From contig CM055108.1 of assembly GCA_029204225.1 (NCBI GenBank), positions 12,339,955 through 12,403,954 on the forward strand: 64,000 nt of DNA. Reading direction: 5' to 3'. Below are positions 1 to 11,680 of this stretch, piece by piece. Made by a program: the position numbers and the translations under genes. Under the pieces are notes generated by a model. It ran no database searches, was not told the origin of the DNA, and saw nothing but the letters and a program-made list of their open reading frames with translations. The first letter of the stretch is position 1; each line of letters begins with the position of its first letter. The stretch comes from Diphasiastrum complanatum (taxonomy: Eukaryota; Streptophyta; Lycopodiopsida; Lycopodiales; Lycopodiaceae).

Positions 1-82
1 CAATGCAAAATCATGCTAGAACTTGATCAAACATCCAAATATCACCAAAAATGGAATACTTACTGTAAATAGAAGCCAACCA

Positions 83-94
83 GCTCTAATACCA
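83..94 (-). promoter_or_regulatory. Copia primer-binding site, mutated
   Basis: The plus strand reads gctctaatacca, the reverse complement of TGGTATTAGAGC. This is one base from the plant copia PBS TGGTATCAGAGC, which pairs with initiator-Met tRNA. It directly abuts an LTR ending in CA on the minus strand at 95. Bases 1-82 would be leader of the same minus-strand element; nothing else is recognisable there. Confidence 0.7.
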
Positions 95-950
95 TGTGAA
101 AAATACAGATCCTAAGTGGATCTAAACTCCAAGATCATTGGCTTGAATGCTTGCACTCCAAACTACATAAGCTAGGAATTGGCAACACATTCTATGCTAC
201 CTAGAATGCAAAGAACTTGATCAAAAAGCATTTATCACAAATGGAAACTTCCATAAACATCAAGTGCGGCCCAAAATAGCATTATACAGTCCATAATACA
301 TCAGCCTACCACTTTTGGAAAGCACCTAAGATCATACACAATAGCTTGAAGACAATACACACAACAATGCTCTCAATGGAGGAAGAAACAATGACAATGA
401 TCTATTGATCTCAATGAAGCATACAAAAGGTTTCTCCAACCTGTTCTCCACGACTTCCCTACTATTTATGGATGAGGAAGATGACTCTCTCTCCTCTCTC
501 TAGAAGGTACTTGACCCTAGATATTCCCTATATAGGAAAAATAGCTAAAAATGGCTTATATGACCAAAATACATCAAAATGGTCTCATTTTGAAGGGTAT
601 GAAGTTTGACACTTCATCATACTGAAAAAATACAGTAAATAAAAACATTGTGGCCTGGTTCACACGTGTGAAACTCCAGAACCAAAACTATTTACAATTT
701 TAGCCAATTTAGGCCTCAAACTAGCTAGGAAATGTTGACAATTTTCACAATAACTTCATAAAAATGACTTATGTACATTCTTTCACACATGGGAACAGAC
801 TCCACACGTGCGAGAACCTATCAAGCTCAAATCACTTGAGATCTACAAGGTACAACAAGTTGGAAGTGATATTTTAACAAAAATTAGGCAATGAAAGAAA
901 ATCTATTATGGACAGATTTCAAGTACAATACATAGTGACCAAGAAGGAAC
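95..950 (-). repeat. 5' LTR of a minus-strand copia element (Copia-2 family)
   Basis: The block begins with tg next to the PBS, as the CA-terminated end of a minus-strand LTR should. About 752-950 closely match 38220-38430 in unit B, where the same LTR type precedes R1. A TATA-like ctatatagg lies at 528-536. A perfect CACACGTGTG is at 661-670 and a near copy at 803-812. Length of about 0.86 kb agrees with the 862-bp solo LTR at 59468. The outer boundary near 950 is approximate. Confidence 0.6.
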
Positions 951-954
951 ATGA

Positions 955-3320
955 CTTCACACTCTGATGAAGAATATAACTAATTGTTAAAAATGTTAAA
1001 AAAAAATAAGTGCAAGTCAAAACTCACAAATTTTTTTCTAAAATATATCAAAGAAACTTATGTGAAGGAAGATTTTTTCTTTTATATGTACGTGCAGTGA
1101 TATCATTTTTTAATTATTGAAAATGAATCATAGCATGATTGTTTATAACTGTTTGATAGTATCATGCATAACCTTTGAGCTCAAAAAGATTCACTGGATC
1201 CTCTAATGCCAAAAAGAAAGTGAATTTTATGATGACCCTCTCCTATAACTCAAATAGATTTTGTATGTCCAAGGAAACTTCCTTCATTTATCCCCAAGGA
1301 ACAATTATTTCGATATAGATAAAGTGAGTCACTTCAACACTCTTGTCCACGGTATTGATGAATATTATTAAAACTTTGCAAGATAATCTAAGAAGATTAT
1401 CGTCATCATTCAATGGAATGTAGTAAGTGTATTACCCAAAGCAAATGGCATCCTTTTGCAAACAAAGCTCCCTCAATTGGTAGTCAAGGTTCCATCCTCA
1501 ATAATTCATTCCAACCACAACCTCAAGAAGACCAATTAATCATTCCAGTAGTAGTAGAAGCAAATTTCTTTGTATTCATCATAATCTCTTTGAGTAGGCA
1601 ATGACACCAAAGTTTTAGCATATCTCATAGCATGCTATATTATAAAAAATTGTTTTATCTAGAATAAAAGTTCTTTAATCCCCTGAACAAAACAAGAGTT
1701 CAATTACTATTATCCACAGATCATTCTTTACTATTGTTTCACTCAAAATTGTATTTTGATCACTTGATAGTGTTGGCTTGAATTCACATCTAGCAATATA
1801 ATAATATTACTATGTTTATATATAGGACTAATTTGCTCTTAAGACATTATTTTCCTTCTTTATGCCATTAGATAAGGTAGTATCCGACAATCATTATAAT
1901 TATTGGCATGTGCTCACCATAAGTTGAATAAAGATGTGTGCGATGTGTGTTTCCAACGTCCATAACACACATAAAAGTGTTTGTATGGTTTCCAATAGAT
2001 CATCCTTTATTTAATATAGACGTGAATACAAAATCTCAATTCTCAACAATTAATTTTGCATTGATCAACAAATTTCTTATTCTATCAGCCTCAATTTTGT
2101 TTGCACTCTATTAAATGGTTCACTACTTGATTCAATATCAAGTAAAACTTACTTCTTCAAGTAGCCACACAATGAAGGTAGGATCTAGTAATTTCTCAAT
2201 GTGTTACCATTCATGACATTGTTCTTGTAAATCCTTTACAATGTATATTGTACATTTCAATAAAATATTATTATTCAACTCAACACATGGAAATACAATT
2301 GCACATGGGAAAATTAGAAATTAGAACATTTTCTATTGGATTCTAGTATAGAACATTGTTAATCCTCCAAACAAAATAAGGAATTTGATTAAGTATTACT
2401 ACTTGCAAATACTAGTTGCAAATAATCATTTAACAATGTGTTATTGAAGTTTTTATTTTGGTCGCTTGATGGGGTTAGCTTGAATTAATGGCATCTAGTA
2501 ATATTGCGAGTAATCTACAAGGCTTATTACAATGTTGTTACAGCAGTCAAAGACACCATCGTCTTTCCTTATGCCATTAAGTAAGGTAGTATTCAACAAT
2601 TAGCCAAAATCATTGATTTTTGCTCACTAGAATTTGAATAGAGACTTGTGCAATGAGCGTTTCAAAGGTTCATCACATAGATAAACTTAGTTGTATGGTA
2701 TCCAATAGACCATCCTTTACTCAATAAAGATGTGAATATAGAATCTCAAATCTCAACAATCAATTTTTTACTCATCAACAATTTTGTTATATCATGAAGG
2801 TAATTATTTAGTTATTGATTTAATGTGATATCATTCATGATACCATTGTTATAAACCCGTTACAATGTATACAATAAAATTCAATAGATTACCATTATTC
2901 TATTCAGTACATGGATATACAAATTGCATGTGGGGTAGTGGAAACTAGAAGATTTAAATATGGATGATATATAGATAATCAAAGTTCTCAAACAAAAGGT
3001 TGTAAAGTGTGAACCATTCCATTTTCTTCTTTTATGTTTAAAAATCAATAACCACAAAATTCCCGCTTAATTAGACATTGTGGTTCCTTATATATGTAGT
3101 TGGACGTCCTCCACATGTCCCATAAAACCTTCGAGTTCAAACAAATTTGTTGGATCAATCAATGCCCAAAAGAAGTTGATTTGATGATGACCCTCTCAAT
3201 CAGGCCTCTAACACATTTATGTGCTCAAGAAAACTTCCTTTTTTCATCCCAAAGGAACACTTATTTGGATATAGAGAAAGTGAGTCACTTTAACATTATC
3301 GTCATTATTCAATGAGATGT
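955..3320. repeat. R1 non-coding block, unit A, with degenerate internal tandem repeat
   Basis: AT-rich block with no supported gene; the short ORFs are not conserved as proteins. It has internal diverged repeats. X is at about 1130-1340 and 3110-3300 (both hold gatgaccctctc and aaagtgagtcactt). Y is at about 1690-2060 and 2350-2790 (both hold tatgccatta, aaggtagtat and atagatcatcc-like strings). Z is at about 2195-2340 and 2815-2960 (acattgttcttgtaaa / ataccattgttataaa). The order X-Y-Z-Y-Z-X suggests an old tandem array that lost one X. Confidence 0.7.
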
Positions 3321-4026
3321 CATACGCATAAAAGTGTCAAATTTGAAGAATAAGAACTTTGAATGGATGTTTTCAACCCTCAAGAGTGATTGATTGAATA
3401 TTTAGATCTATCTCATTGATCATCTACCTCCAATGGGTTGAGATAGACTCACAACTTTGATAATACTAGCAAGAGCGATCAAAAGAGTGTAAAAATAGAC
3501 AAAAGAAGCTTCACATGTGTAAAGTATAGTCTTGTGTATAGCTTATTAGTATATTTCAATGTTCACTAAGAGTTGATTGCAAAATGATCTCTAAAAAATA
3601 AGTTACAAGAGAAAAGTCAAGACTAGCTTGTGAACTACAAAATCATGATTGTCAATAATGACTCAATGAGAAAGTACATGAAAACCATCATTTGAGTTGG
3701 CTGAGTTGATGTGGCTCATGCTCAGGTGCCATGTCATAGGAAAATTTATCTTCTCGTCTCTAATTTACCTAATCATTAGGTATTCCAACCACGGGTTGGT
3801 AGTTCACCACCTTCAATGGTTAGGTCCTACATTTTAGAAATCTTGATCAAATGACCTACCTAACACCTATGATTCAGATTTAACCAAGCTAGGCCTCTTA
3901 TTTACACTTGGAACAACCTCCAAATGTGTGCACAAGATTTACCTAGTTAATCAAGCTAAAATTTGTCTATTATAAAATTCCTCCTCAAAACTAGTTTAAT
4001 AAAATTAAGTTACACTTATTGATAAC
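3321..4026 (-). repeat. LTR-like 3' flank of the minus-strand copia RNase H, with polypurine tract
   Basis: No gene. On the minus strand this follows the copia RNase H stop. A polypurine run TTTTGAGGAGGAATTTT lies at about 3977-3990 (minus), the expected place for the plus-strand primer before a 3' LTR. The rest is probably decayed LTR, but I could not find a clean TG start or target duplication. The same block is at 40471-41183 in C and is deleted in B. Confidence 0.45.
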
Positions 4027-4560
4027 TCAAAGGGTTGATCTTAGCTTGATAAACGAATTATTAGACAAGGATTCAGTGAGGCTATCAGCCATGCAATCTG
4101 ATAATGGAACATGTTGGAGTTCGATCTCTTTAGCTTGCACCTTCTCTCTCAGAAAGTGATGAGCAATCTCCATGTATTTACCTCTTGCATGAAATAAAAG
4201 ATTGGTTGCAAGTTGTTGGGCTAATTGGTTTTCACCAAAAATAAGTAGCAACTCCTCGGCCTCCATTACTCGAAACTCCACTAACAACCTCTTGAGCCAC
4301 AAAACCTCCTTTATTGTAGAGGTCAGAGCTTTGTACTCGGATTATGTTGAGAATAGTGAGATTGTACCCTGGCTTTTGGAAAGCCAAGAAACACACCATC
4401 ATATAAGCCTCTTAATGAACTTATGGACTTTCAATCCACTTTGTTACCTACAAAATTAGAATTTGAGAAAGCTCTCAAGTCAATGTCAGCATGTCTATAA
4501 AGTACGCCAAAAGTTTTGATGGCTAAAACATATCTTAGCACCATTTTGGTCATTTTGCAT
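4027..4560 (-). pseudogene. Ty1/copia RNase H domain fragment, unit A
   Basis: Minus-strand frame 4027-4302 encodes the end of a copia polyprotein: WLKRLLVEFRVMEAEELL, then GENQLAQQLATN and KYMEIAHHFLREKVQ, matching the copia RNase H pattern (DNQAA..., KHIEI..HFIREKV). Upstream on the same strand (to about 4560) broken frames give NFVGNKVD-like and SEYKAL-like pieces of the same domain. The first RNase H acids are gone. No reverse transcriptase lies upstream, so this is an isolated 3' end of a dead element. Confidence 0.75.
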
Positions 4561-4739
4561 AAATTGACTCAATATACCTATGCTAGGGCTTAGATCAAGC
4601 CTAGACATGAGTCAAAATTTGACCTACCTATTTGGCCCTATGTGTATTGCATTCCAGAACTCATTTTAACCTAGTGTCTATTTTGACTCAAGTAGTGATC
4701 CTATTTGAACCTTGAGAATCACAACATCAACATAACTAT

Positions 4740-6277
4740 GAAATATTTTATTTCATAGGTAGCTAGTGACATTGAGATCCCCTACAAAGATAAGGAAATT
4801 GATCTTCCACCCCGAGGAACAAGATGTAGGATCTCAATTGTCTAGTGGTGTTATTGACAAGCCAACCTTGAAATCGAAGACAAAGGACTATGACATAGTC
4901 ACCATCTACCTCCAAGTACAAGAAGAAAAGAGTCAAGTGTTTCTTTTGTGGCAAAAAGGGGCACTATGTCACTCAATGCTTCAAGAACGTTATATTGATG
5001 TTTCTGCATTTGGTATTGGCGTCTGTCTAAGTCAAAAGGACAATCAAAAGAAAGACCATCCTATATACTATGCGCCTCGTCAGCCTAGTGCCTCAGAGAA
5101 GAACTATTCGTCTACAGAAAGGTAAGCACTTGGAATCATTTTCACTATTAAGAAATTTCGGCATTATTTGTTCGGATGTGCTTTCAATTTTCATGTTGAT
5201 CATTATGCTCTAGAGTATCTTGTAAATAAACCAGATTTATCAGGACAAATTGCTCAATGGATTCTACTTCTGCAGGAATTCACTTATCAAGTAGAACTTC
5301 GCCAAGGAAAATATCATACGAATGTTGATTGTCTATCGCGACTCAGCACATGAAAAACTTAAAAACAAATTAATGATGATTTTTCAAACGAAAATCTATT
5401 TGAAATTTCATCCACTAATTCGTAATATTCTGAAATTATTATTTATCTCAAGGATCAGATATATCCGGATGGTTATGATTTGGAGCAAAAGATAGTTTTT
5501 CAATATAAGGTAGCACCTTATACGATTATTAACAATGTCCTGTACAAGCTTGGTGCTGATCAGCAACTAAGAAGATGTCTCGAAACAACAGATATTAAAA
5601 AGGTTGTTCAAGCCTTACACTCAAAGGATGCTGGCGGACACTTTGCTTTAAAAAACACTGTTAATAAGATATTGATTGCCAAGTACTGGTGGCCAATAAT
5701 GTTCAAGGATGTATGAGACTATATTCGTTTGTGCGATCCATGCGAGAGATCTGGTAAGCCTACAAAAGCAATGAATTGGCCGTTGACACCAATCCTGCCT
5801 CTTGCACCATTTGAGAAGTGGGGAATTGACTTTGTCGGTCCAATCAAACCTTTGACTCAACACACTAAGTGTTCTTATATTTTTGTTGCAAAGGATTATG
5901 CTACAAAGAATGTTGAAGCAGAAGCGACGAAACGAAATGATGCGACAACCATCGTGACGTTCGTATTCAAATTTATAATCACAAGATATGGTTGTCCTCT
6001 TGAACTAGTAAGTGACCGTGGTACACATTTACTAAATGACACAATACGGCTGTTGACAACATATTTTTTGACTAAATACAGAAAAACAACCCCTTATAAT
6101 CCAAAAGCAAATGGGTTGATTGAGAGAGCTAATGAAATCTTATGTAAGATCCTGAACAAGATTACTATTGCACATGTGACTGATTGGGATCAGAAATTAC
6201 CATCAGTTCTCTGGGCTTATCGTAAGATAGAAAAGATCGTGACAAACTTGTGTTGGTATCACAATCAATCGAGATGA
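4740..6277 (+). pseudogene. Ty3/gypsy pol remnant, unit A (RNase H and integrase)
   Basis: The piece at 4742-4900 matches the region before the gypsy protease in C (IEIPYKDKEI in one frame). From 4992 comes RNase H (VSAFGIGVCLSQKD; SEKNYSSTER; FNFHVDHYALEYLVNK) to about 5350. Then 5480-6277 carries the integrase: HSKDAGGHFALKN and CDPCERS of the zinc-binding region, then the core with IDFVGPI (first Asp), VSDRGTH (second Asp) and LIERANE (Glu). An in-frame TGA sits at about 5714 (shared with B), and TAA after the RNase H end. Protease and reverse transcriptase are absent. Recognition of the family is firm; the copy is dead. Confidence 0.85.
4903..4990 (+). other. Copia zinc-knuckle sequence embedded in gypsy pol (chimera)
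   Basis: The DNA from ctacctccaagtacaag to caatgcttcaagaa is almost the same as 6580-6665 in this unit and 24095-24175 in B, where it encodes CFFCGKKGHYVTKC of a copia gag. Here it sits between the gypsy fragment ending at gacatagtcac and gypsy RNase H starting near 4992, out of the gypsy frame. B and C have gypsy sequence at this point, so the chimera is private to A. Template switching or ectopic gene conversion would explain it. Confidence 0.75.
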
Positions 6278-6790
6278 TCCAGTACAAGTCATTCTTAAAG
6301 GCTTGAAAGAAGACTATGAAAATCTTGTTCAATCCTTTGCTATTAAGGAGTTATCCAACGTTTAGACTCTTCAAGGAATTCTTATCTCTGAAGAAGCTAG
6401 ACAAGAGTATAAACTCTTAAGGATGACAAGCTATCTCTCAGGCATATTGCAGATGGCAAAGCTCTCTTTTCCAATAACAAGCACAAATGGAGGAGCAAGA
6501 ATCACAGTCCTCAAAGCTTCAACAAAGACAAAGCTATGGACAAAGACAAAGATGGAGAAGAAGATGATTCATCTCATCCGTCTACCTCCAAGTACAAGAA
6601 GAAAAGAGTCAAGTGTTTCTTTTGTGGCAAAAAGGGGCACTATGTCAATAAGTGCTTCAAGAAGAAGAATCAAGACAATCAAGCCCACATTATCAAAGAA
6701 CATCCATTTTCAAATGAAGGAGAAGGATAATTCATGGTGTCAAGTTTCTCCTCTACAGCCTTCAATGATGTATCTTGTCTGGCATGTAGA
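6278..6790 (+). pseudogene. Copia gag fragment with CCHC zinc knuckle, unit A
   Basis: Frames after 6270 read VQVILKGLKEDYENLVQSF, typical of the copia gag UBN2-like domain. Frame 6536-6730 follows with a Lys/Asp-rich linker and the CCHC knuckle CFFCGKKGHYVNKC, then a basic tail. The knuckle is intact, but the upstream gag is split by stops and frameshifts (a TAG near 6362). It abuts the gypsy integrase on one side and a minus-strand copia integrase on the other, so it is a stranded piece. Confidence 0.75.
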
Positions 6791-6799
6791 CTCTATAGT

Positions 6800-7345
6800 A
6801 TGACGAATTGTTGTCATAACCTACCAGAAATCCTTGCTCAGCTTTCTCATCAAGCTTCTTTCGAAGCTTATCAGGAATATGTGCATAAGCTGCACAGCCA
6901 AAGATTCTGATGAGAGATAGATTGGGCTTTCTACCCCACCATAGCTCATGTGGTGTCGTGTGTGGGACACCAGACTTGCCTGCTCTGTTCTAGATGTATG
7001 CGGCTGTAGCTACTACTTTAGCCCACAATGCCCTTGGAGCCTTCGAGTAGGCCATCATGCATCTGGCTGCTTCCATCAAGGTCCTGTCCTTTCATTCAGC
7101 AACACCATTGTGCTGCGGTGTGTAGGCTGCAGTTCTTTTGTGAATGATGCCACGATCATTGCTGAAGTTAGTGATATTCGAGATGTATTTGCCACCTCAA
7201 TCTGTTCTGATCTGCTTCACTTTGATCTTGTACATCTCTCATCCCAATTCACATCTTCTGTGAATTTATCAAGTGCTTCAAATTTATTCTGAATAAAATA
7301 CACTCTGGCAAATTTGCTATAACCATCAATGATGGATACTCTTCA
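6800..7345 (-). pseudogene. Copia integrase fragment, minus strand, unit A
   Basis: Read on the minus strand this gives a DDYSKFA-type first catalytic motif near 7340, then broken core, then TTPHELWWGRKPNLS and IRIFGCAAYAHIPD near 6870-6960, a standard copia integrase C-terminal part. Small deletions near 7170-7240 shift the frame relative to B and C. It ends at FLVGYDNN near 6810, next to the plus-strand gag fragment. No reverse transcriptase follows. Confidence 0.75.
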
Positions 7346-7800
7346 CGCTCTTGGTCTGGTTGGTGTTTATGTAAACTCAAAATTTTACCTGTACTAATTT
7401 CTATTTCTATATAATTGTTCTTTTCAACCATTCTCTCAGTCAAGCTTGCTTTGGTTCCACCCAAAACTTCCCTCGACTCGGATGTTGTTGGCAACTCCAT
7501 TTTCTCGTTCTCAACAATCTTATAACATTCTATGAAATTGATCCAGGATTCTGTAGGTGCTCCCATCTCCTCACCCCATCTCATAAAGTGACCACCTATT
7601 GGACTAGCTGAGAGAATAACTGGGAAAAATATTTGTTTGCTGGACCAATTTATAATAGCATATGTCTGATATAACCATGGTCTTCCAAATAATATTGAGT
7701 ACAAAAAATCCAAGTAATTTCAGAGTTGATTCTTGTCTTTCATTGAGATATTCATCTTCGAGTCAACTACAGCAAGATTGAAACACATTTAGTTAAAATT
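7346..7800 (-). pseudogene. Protease-like LTR-retroelement fragment with ILFGRPWL motif, unit A
   Basis: Minus-strand frame 7249-7713 has FLYSILFGRPWLYQT and IINWSSKQIFF, resembling the end of a Ty3/gypsy aspartic protease (ILGRPWL). It then has MRWGEEMGAPTESWINF and an acidic region before running out of frame into the copia integrase. Upstream, 7714-7800 reads DLAVVVSKMNIS-like in a shifted frame. The gypsy assignment is an inference from one motif; the catalytic DSG/DTG is not seen. Confidence 0.45.
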
Positions 7801-9735
7801 TGTTCAATATTGTCTAGTTGCATGTTCAACGTGTTTCAACTGTGTGTTCCAAAACGCTGATCCAACCTTGAGCATGCAAGTTATAGATAACAGCATCCCC
7901 ACCAACAAATTTTTTTTGTGGGAGAGAGAGTGGATCTGCTTGGATCCACCAGGAGCAGTTACATTGCCAGCAACAACATCAGCAAGATCGATAGCCAAGG
8001 TCACAAACCAAAGACGAGAACGACAAGGCTAAGAAAGCAGATGGGGAATCCAAAAGGACCCAATCAGAAGAAGTACCCCTGTCACGACGAGGATCCTTCA
8101 GAAAAGAGAAGCAGAAGCATTGGGAAATCAATCTCGTTCTTCAACCAGCCCTCTTGCAATGCATTTGCATCCACTGTCACTACCTTCCATCTATCTGTTT
8201 GCCATCATTCTAGTGTTCATCTAAGAAATTCCTGTTTTTCAAAGATAGTTTCGCCAAAGTGCCTAAGAGTTCATTGCAAATGTCTTGCAGAGGACAACTA
8301 CTACCTACATTGGTTGGTCATCCAGAAAAGAAGACCTAAGAAAGTAGGTGAAACAACATAACAAAATAAAGAGAAAGATCTAAGAAGCTGAGGAGGAAAG
8401 GACAAAACTTAAGCAACAAATGAGTCAGATCGACCTTGATCAAAAGAAACTCTCTGGAGCAATGATAGTCGAATCCCCTCCTATGAAGCCCGAAGAGATC
8501 CAAAAGTAATGGATGAAAGGAAAAAAGAGCTATAAAAAAAAAGAAAAGATGAAGACAACCGTGAACCTATAGAATAAAGCGAACTCCTCATTGGTCAAAG
8601 CTCGACATTACAAAGAAGGCTGCAAGTGTAAAGCTATTAGTTCCTTCACCCTTCCACCAAGCCTTCATCGTTTTCCTACAATCACCAAACCATCTGTCCA
8701 AATCTGTTCCTACCACCAATGTGTTGATGTGTCCATCTCCTTGAAGACTCTTAACCAAGGTTTGTGCAACCTATCAATCGAAGATTCTCCTCTTCACATC
8801 AAGGAAAGAGCATCGACAAAACTAGAATTCCAATTGAGAGAAGAACTGTGAAAACGCCTAGAAGCAAAATGGAGGATACAGACCTCCCAGAAGCTACTAC
8901 CTACCAAAAAATTGATGATACAAGTGATAAAAGAAAAAGACACGTGGGATGCAGTCAAGCATACAAGTTGTGAAGCTGCTGGGAGCTCTCCAATTTTGAG
9001 AATGTCAACCACTTGCAACAATAAGACATTCTGGTTACATTGCAACAAACAATTTTTGTGATAAAGACCGGCAGCAATAAGCACTTGGTTTTATGCAACC
9101 GAATGAGAATCTACGGTTTTCCAAGTGACAATCGAAGATGCCAATGCGGAAGCGGAGCGACATCATTCAATATGAGTTGTAGTGGGTTAGGATTGGGATG
9201 ATGTTGGCTGATTCTGACGAATCCCCAAGATACTCTACCAGAGCTACCCACGAGCACCTCAAAGACTGAGAGCCAAGAAGTACTAGTTAAGAATGACAAG
9301 CAAGAACTGTGTAAGCCTCATAGTAGATCCCGAAAGATGGAATGACCATGTAGGAACTAGTATATCTAGGCAAAGTAATAAATGCAAATAGACGCCTCTT
9401 AAAGAAAGTAGAGTGAGCCACCTTTTAATGGTGACCTCTAGTGGAGAGCATTATTCCACTTGTAATATGTGAAATGTGGAAATACCACTATGATGCCACC
9501 TAAGGAGGTCTCTTGTTTATTTAAGAGACTCACCCTTTGTAGAAGAGAGATTTTTGTGTAATGCATCTCCTCCATGTCCAAATGAGAAGTGCCTCCACGA
9601 GTTTGGTGCATCCTTTGAGCTCCTTGATGTTGATTGCTTTCTTGGTGATTCTCTTATGATCATGCCCTTTCATCCCTTGTGTGTGGTTGGGGATTTAGTG
9701 GTGGATTATTCTCTTGCTTTCCTAGTTTTGGATTA
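7801..9735. other. Unassigned segment, unit A (open frames of unknown origin)
   Basis: Present in all three units (inverted in B), with no family I recognise. Plus frame 7918-8361 holds KGPNQKKYPCHDEDPSEKR and later YYLHWLVIQ; about 8400-8500 is Lys/Glu/Gln-rich (TKLKQQMSQIDLDQKKL), coiled-coil-like. Frames at 8591-8851 and 8764-8973 follow. Near 9110-9160 IYGFPSDNRRCQCGSG is readable. The YYLHWLV motif recurs in the D2 upstream region of C (near 48925), so the two may be paralogous. Stops break every frame, and A lacks 49 bp near 9264 that C has. Confidence 0.5.
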
Positions 9736-11037
9736 GATTTCTTCATCGCTGGACATCGAGCTATGCTACATCTTTTTGGTAGCCTTTATGCGTGCTGAAG
9801 CAGCGCTGGCTTTCCAACCATAATTAGCATCGTTTACAACATCATGCAATATTTAGAATACAATAAAAATATCAAAAACTTTCCTACAGGGCCAGCGCTG
9901 GTTTTTCAGAACTCTACGACCTTTTTCGAGCTTCTTTGTATGCACAGAATGCTATATATATTTTAGATGTTGTGAGTAAAAGTAAGCTTCTGGTCAGCGA
10001 TGGACCAAGAGCTTTCATGTATTGTTTGTAGCCTTAATTTACTAGCATTGAAAACCAGCGATGGGCCTTCGGTTGACTGGAATTAGGTGTTTTTTATCTC
10101 TATCTGGATTCCGTTTATCAGATTATAGACTGTTAGTATAGCGATTTGATACAAGGAAAACATTCACATATTGCTTGAAATGGTAGACTAGTTTAACATA
10201 CAATTAGCAGGTTCAAAGTAGAGGAAATGCATGCTGATTCGATTAGACACACATGTCACACACACACACACACACACACAGTCATATAGGTTTTATGCTT
10301 ACACTTTTTTAGAGTTGAAATACACATTTGACAAACGAGCTGATTGAGATCTTCACTCATTAAAGGTCAAATTAATCTGATGTGGTGTAATATATTCTGT
10401 TACAAAAACAAACATTGGAATCTGAGTGCAGTTTGTTCGGCTATCCTATTGCACATGCTTTTTTGTCGATTTCTTAATTATATTTGATGTGAAAGTTGCA
10501 TTTTGCGGGTGCTGTCGATACTATAAGAAGAGTATATGTTTTCAGTATATCAGCTTTCCCTTCACATTGCATTACCATTAATCAAGGAATGTCTAATGAT
10601 TTGGATAGAATTATTGATATTGGATCGAATCTAGTGATAGATATTCACATTTCTTTAACATTTCCTTGAAGCTTCAAGAAGATCGTGATCAGATCTGAGT
10701 TTCTTCAATAACTGACAGAAATATAACAGGAGCTTACAAGTACAGTGGCGTGTTACGGAAACAGAAACAACATTAAGCTTCAGGGAACGCGAGAGAGAGA
10801 AGGTTGAAATCAAAGTATATTCAGAAAGTTTCCAGTAAACTCTTATCGTCTTTTTTCTTCTGCGTCAAATTTGATTCACCCCGCACTCGCAAGAAGATGG
10901 CATTTTGGATGACTCGGCTAGAGTTCTCTGATCTTTGCATCTTGCATTCAACTGTTTCCCTGAGTGCCATTACAGATTTTGTTTTCTAGATTCTGGAAAT
11001 AGTTGGAATCAAGCTTGGGCATGCAGCTGCGCCACCT

Positions 11038-11499
11038 GTGAGACACAAAGAATCAAGACCCCGAATCACAATGACAGTTTTGGTGAGGAGATACGGGACT
11101 CACCTACTGTCGTCACTATGGGCACAATCGCAAGAGATCAGGTTTTGTTGTGAAGAGGATGCAATTTGTGCAGTTTGCCTTTGTGGGTACGAAAAGGAAG
11201 ATCCTGTATGGTTGTTACCATCTTGTTCTCACATATTTCATAAACCTTGCCTTGATCGGTGGCTTGACCAAAACCAAACTTGTCCTACCTGTAGATCTTC
11301 TCTTTTGACAAAAGAACTTACTCAGAAAAGTAAGAAGAGAGATGAAGCGCTTATGATAGAGTCCGTATTGTGGTTTTCTTTCTTCGGTAACCATGGCCCT
11401 GCCGCAATGAGTTCCTTGTATGGAGCACATATATATCTTACGAGAATTTTGGCGCTCCATACAACAAACTCATTGTGGCAGGGCCATGGTTACCGTTGA
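11038..11499 (+). CDS. RING-H2 finger protein fragment, left arm, unit A
   Basis: Encodes 153 aa with a complete RING-H2: Cys44, Cys47, Cys63, His65, His68, Cys71, Cys82, Cys85 (C-x2-C-x15-C-x-H-x2-H-x2-C-x10-C-x2-C), plus the LLPSCSHIFH and CLDRWL features of plant E3 ubiquitin ligases. The frame is open upstream to a TAG at 10987, which sits in ttttgttttctag, a good 3' splice acceptor; a preceding open stretch from 10804 is in the same frame. The C-terminus reads through the palindrome centre, so the true 3' end is replaced. An ATL/RHA-type membrane segment is not visible. Probably a truncated gene copy. Confidence 0.6.
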   Translation: MRHKESRPRITMTVLVRRYGTHLLSSLWAQSQEIRFCCEEDAICAVCLCGYEKEDPVWLLPSCSHIFHKPCLDRWLDQNQTCPTCRSSLLTKELTQKSKKRDEALMIESVLWFSFFGNHGPAAMSSLYGAHIYLTRILALHTTNSLWQGHGYR

Positions 11500-11680
11500 A
11501 AGAAAACCACAATGCCGACTCTGTCGTACATGGTTCGTCTCTCTTCTTCAGGCAAGGTTTATGAAATATGTGAGAACAAGATGGTAATAGCCATACAAGA
11601 TCTTCCTTTTCATACCCACAAAGGCAAACTGCACAAATTGCATCCTCTTCACAACAGAACCTCTCTGCGATTGAGCCCAC
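11438..11680 (-). pseudogene. RING-H2 copy, right arm, unit A (RING truncated)
   Basis: Minus frame starts MGSIAERFCCEEDAICAVC and keeps the first six zinc ligands, then jumps from HKPCL to KKRDE. About 82 bp, encoding the Trp and the last two Cys, are deleted compared with the right arm of B. The finger cannot fold as a normal cross-brace RING. It faces the left-arm copy tail to tail across the palindrome centre. Confidence 0.8.

Noticed and set aside
1413-1604. Small ORFs in R1 (also 3100, 40200 and 63634)
   Set aside because: Not preserved between units, with frameshifts and stops in the copies, and no domain.
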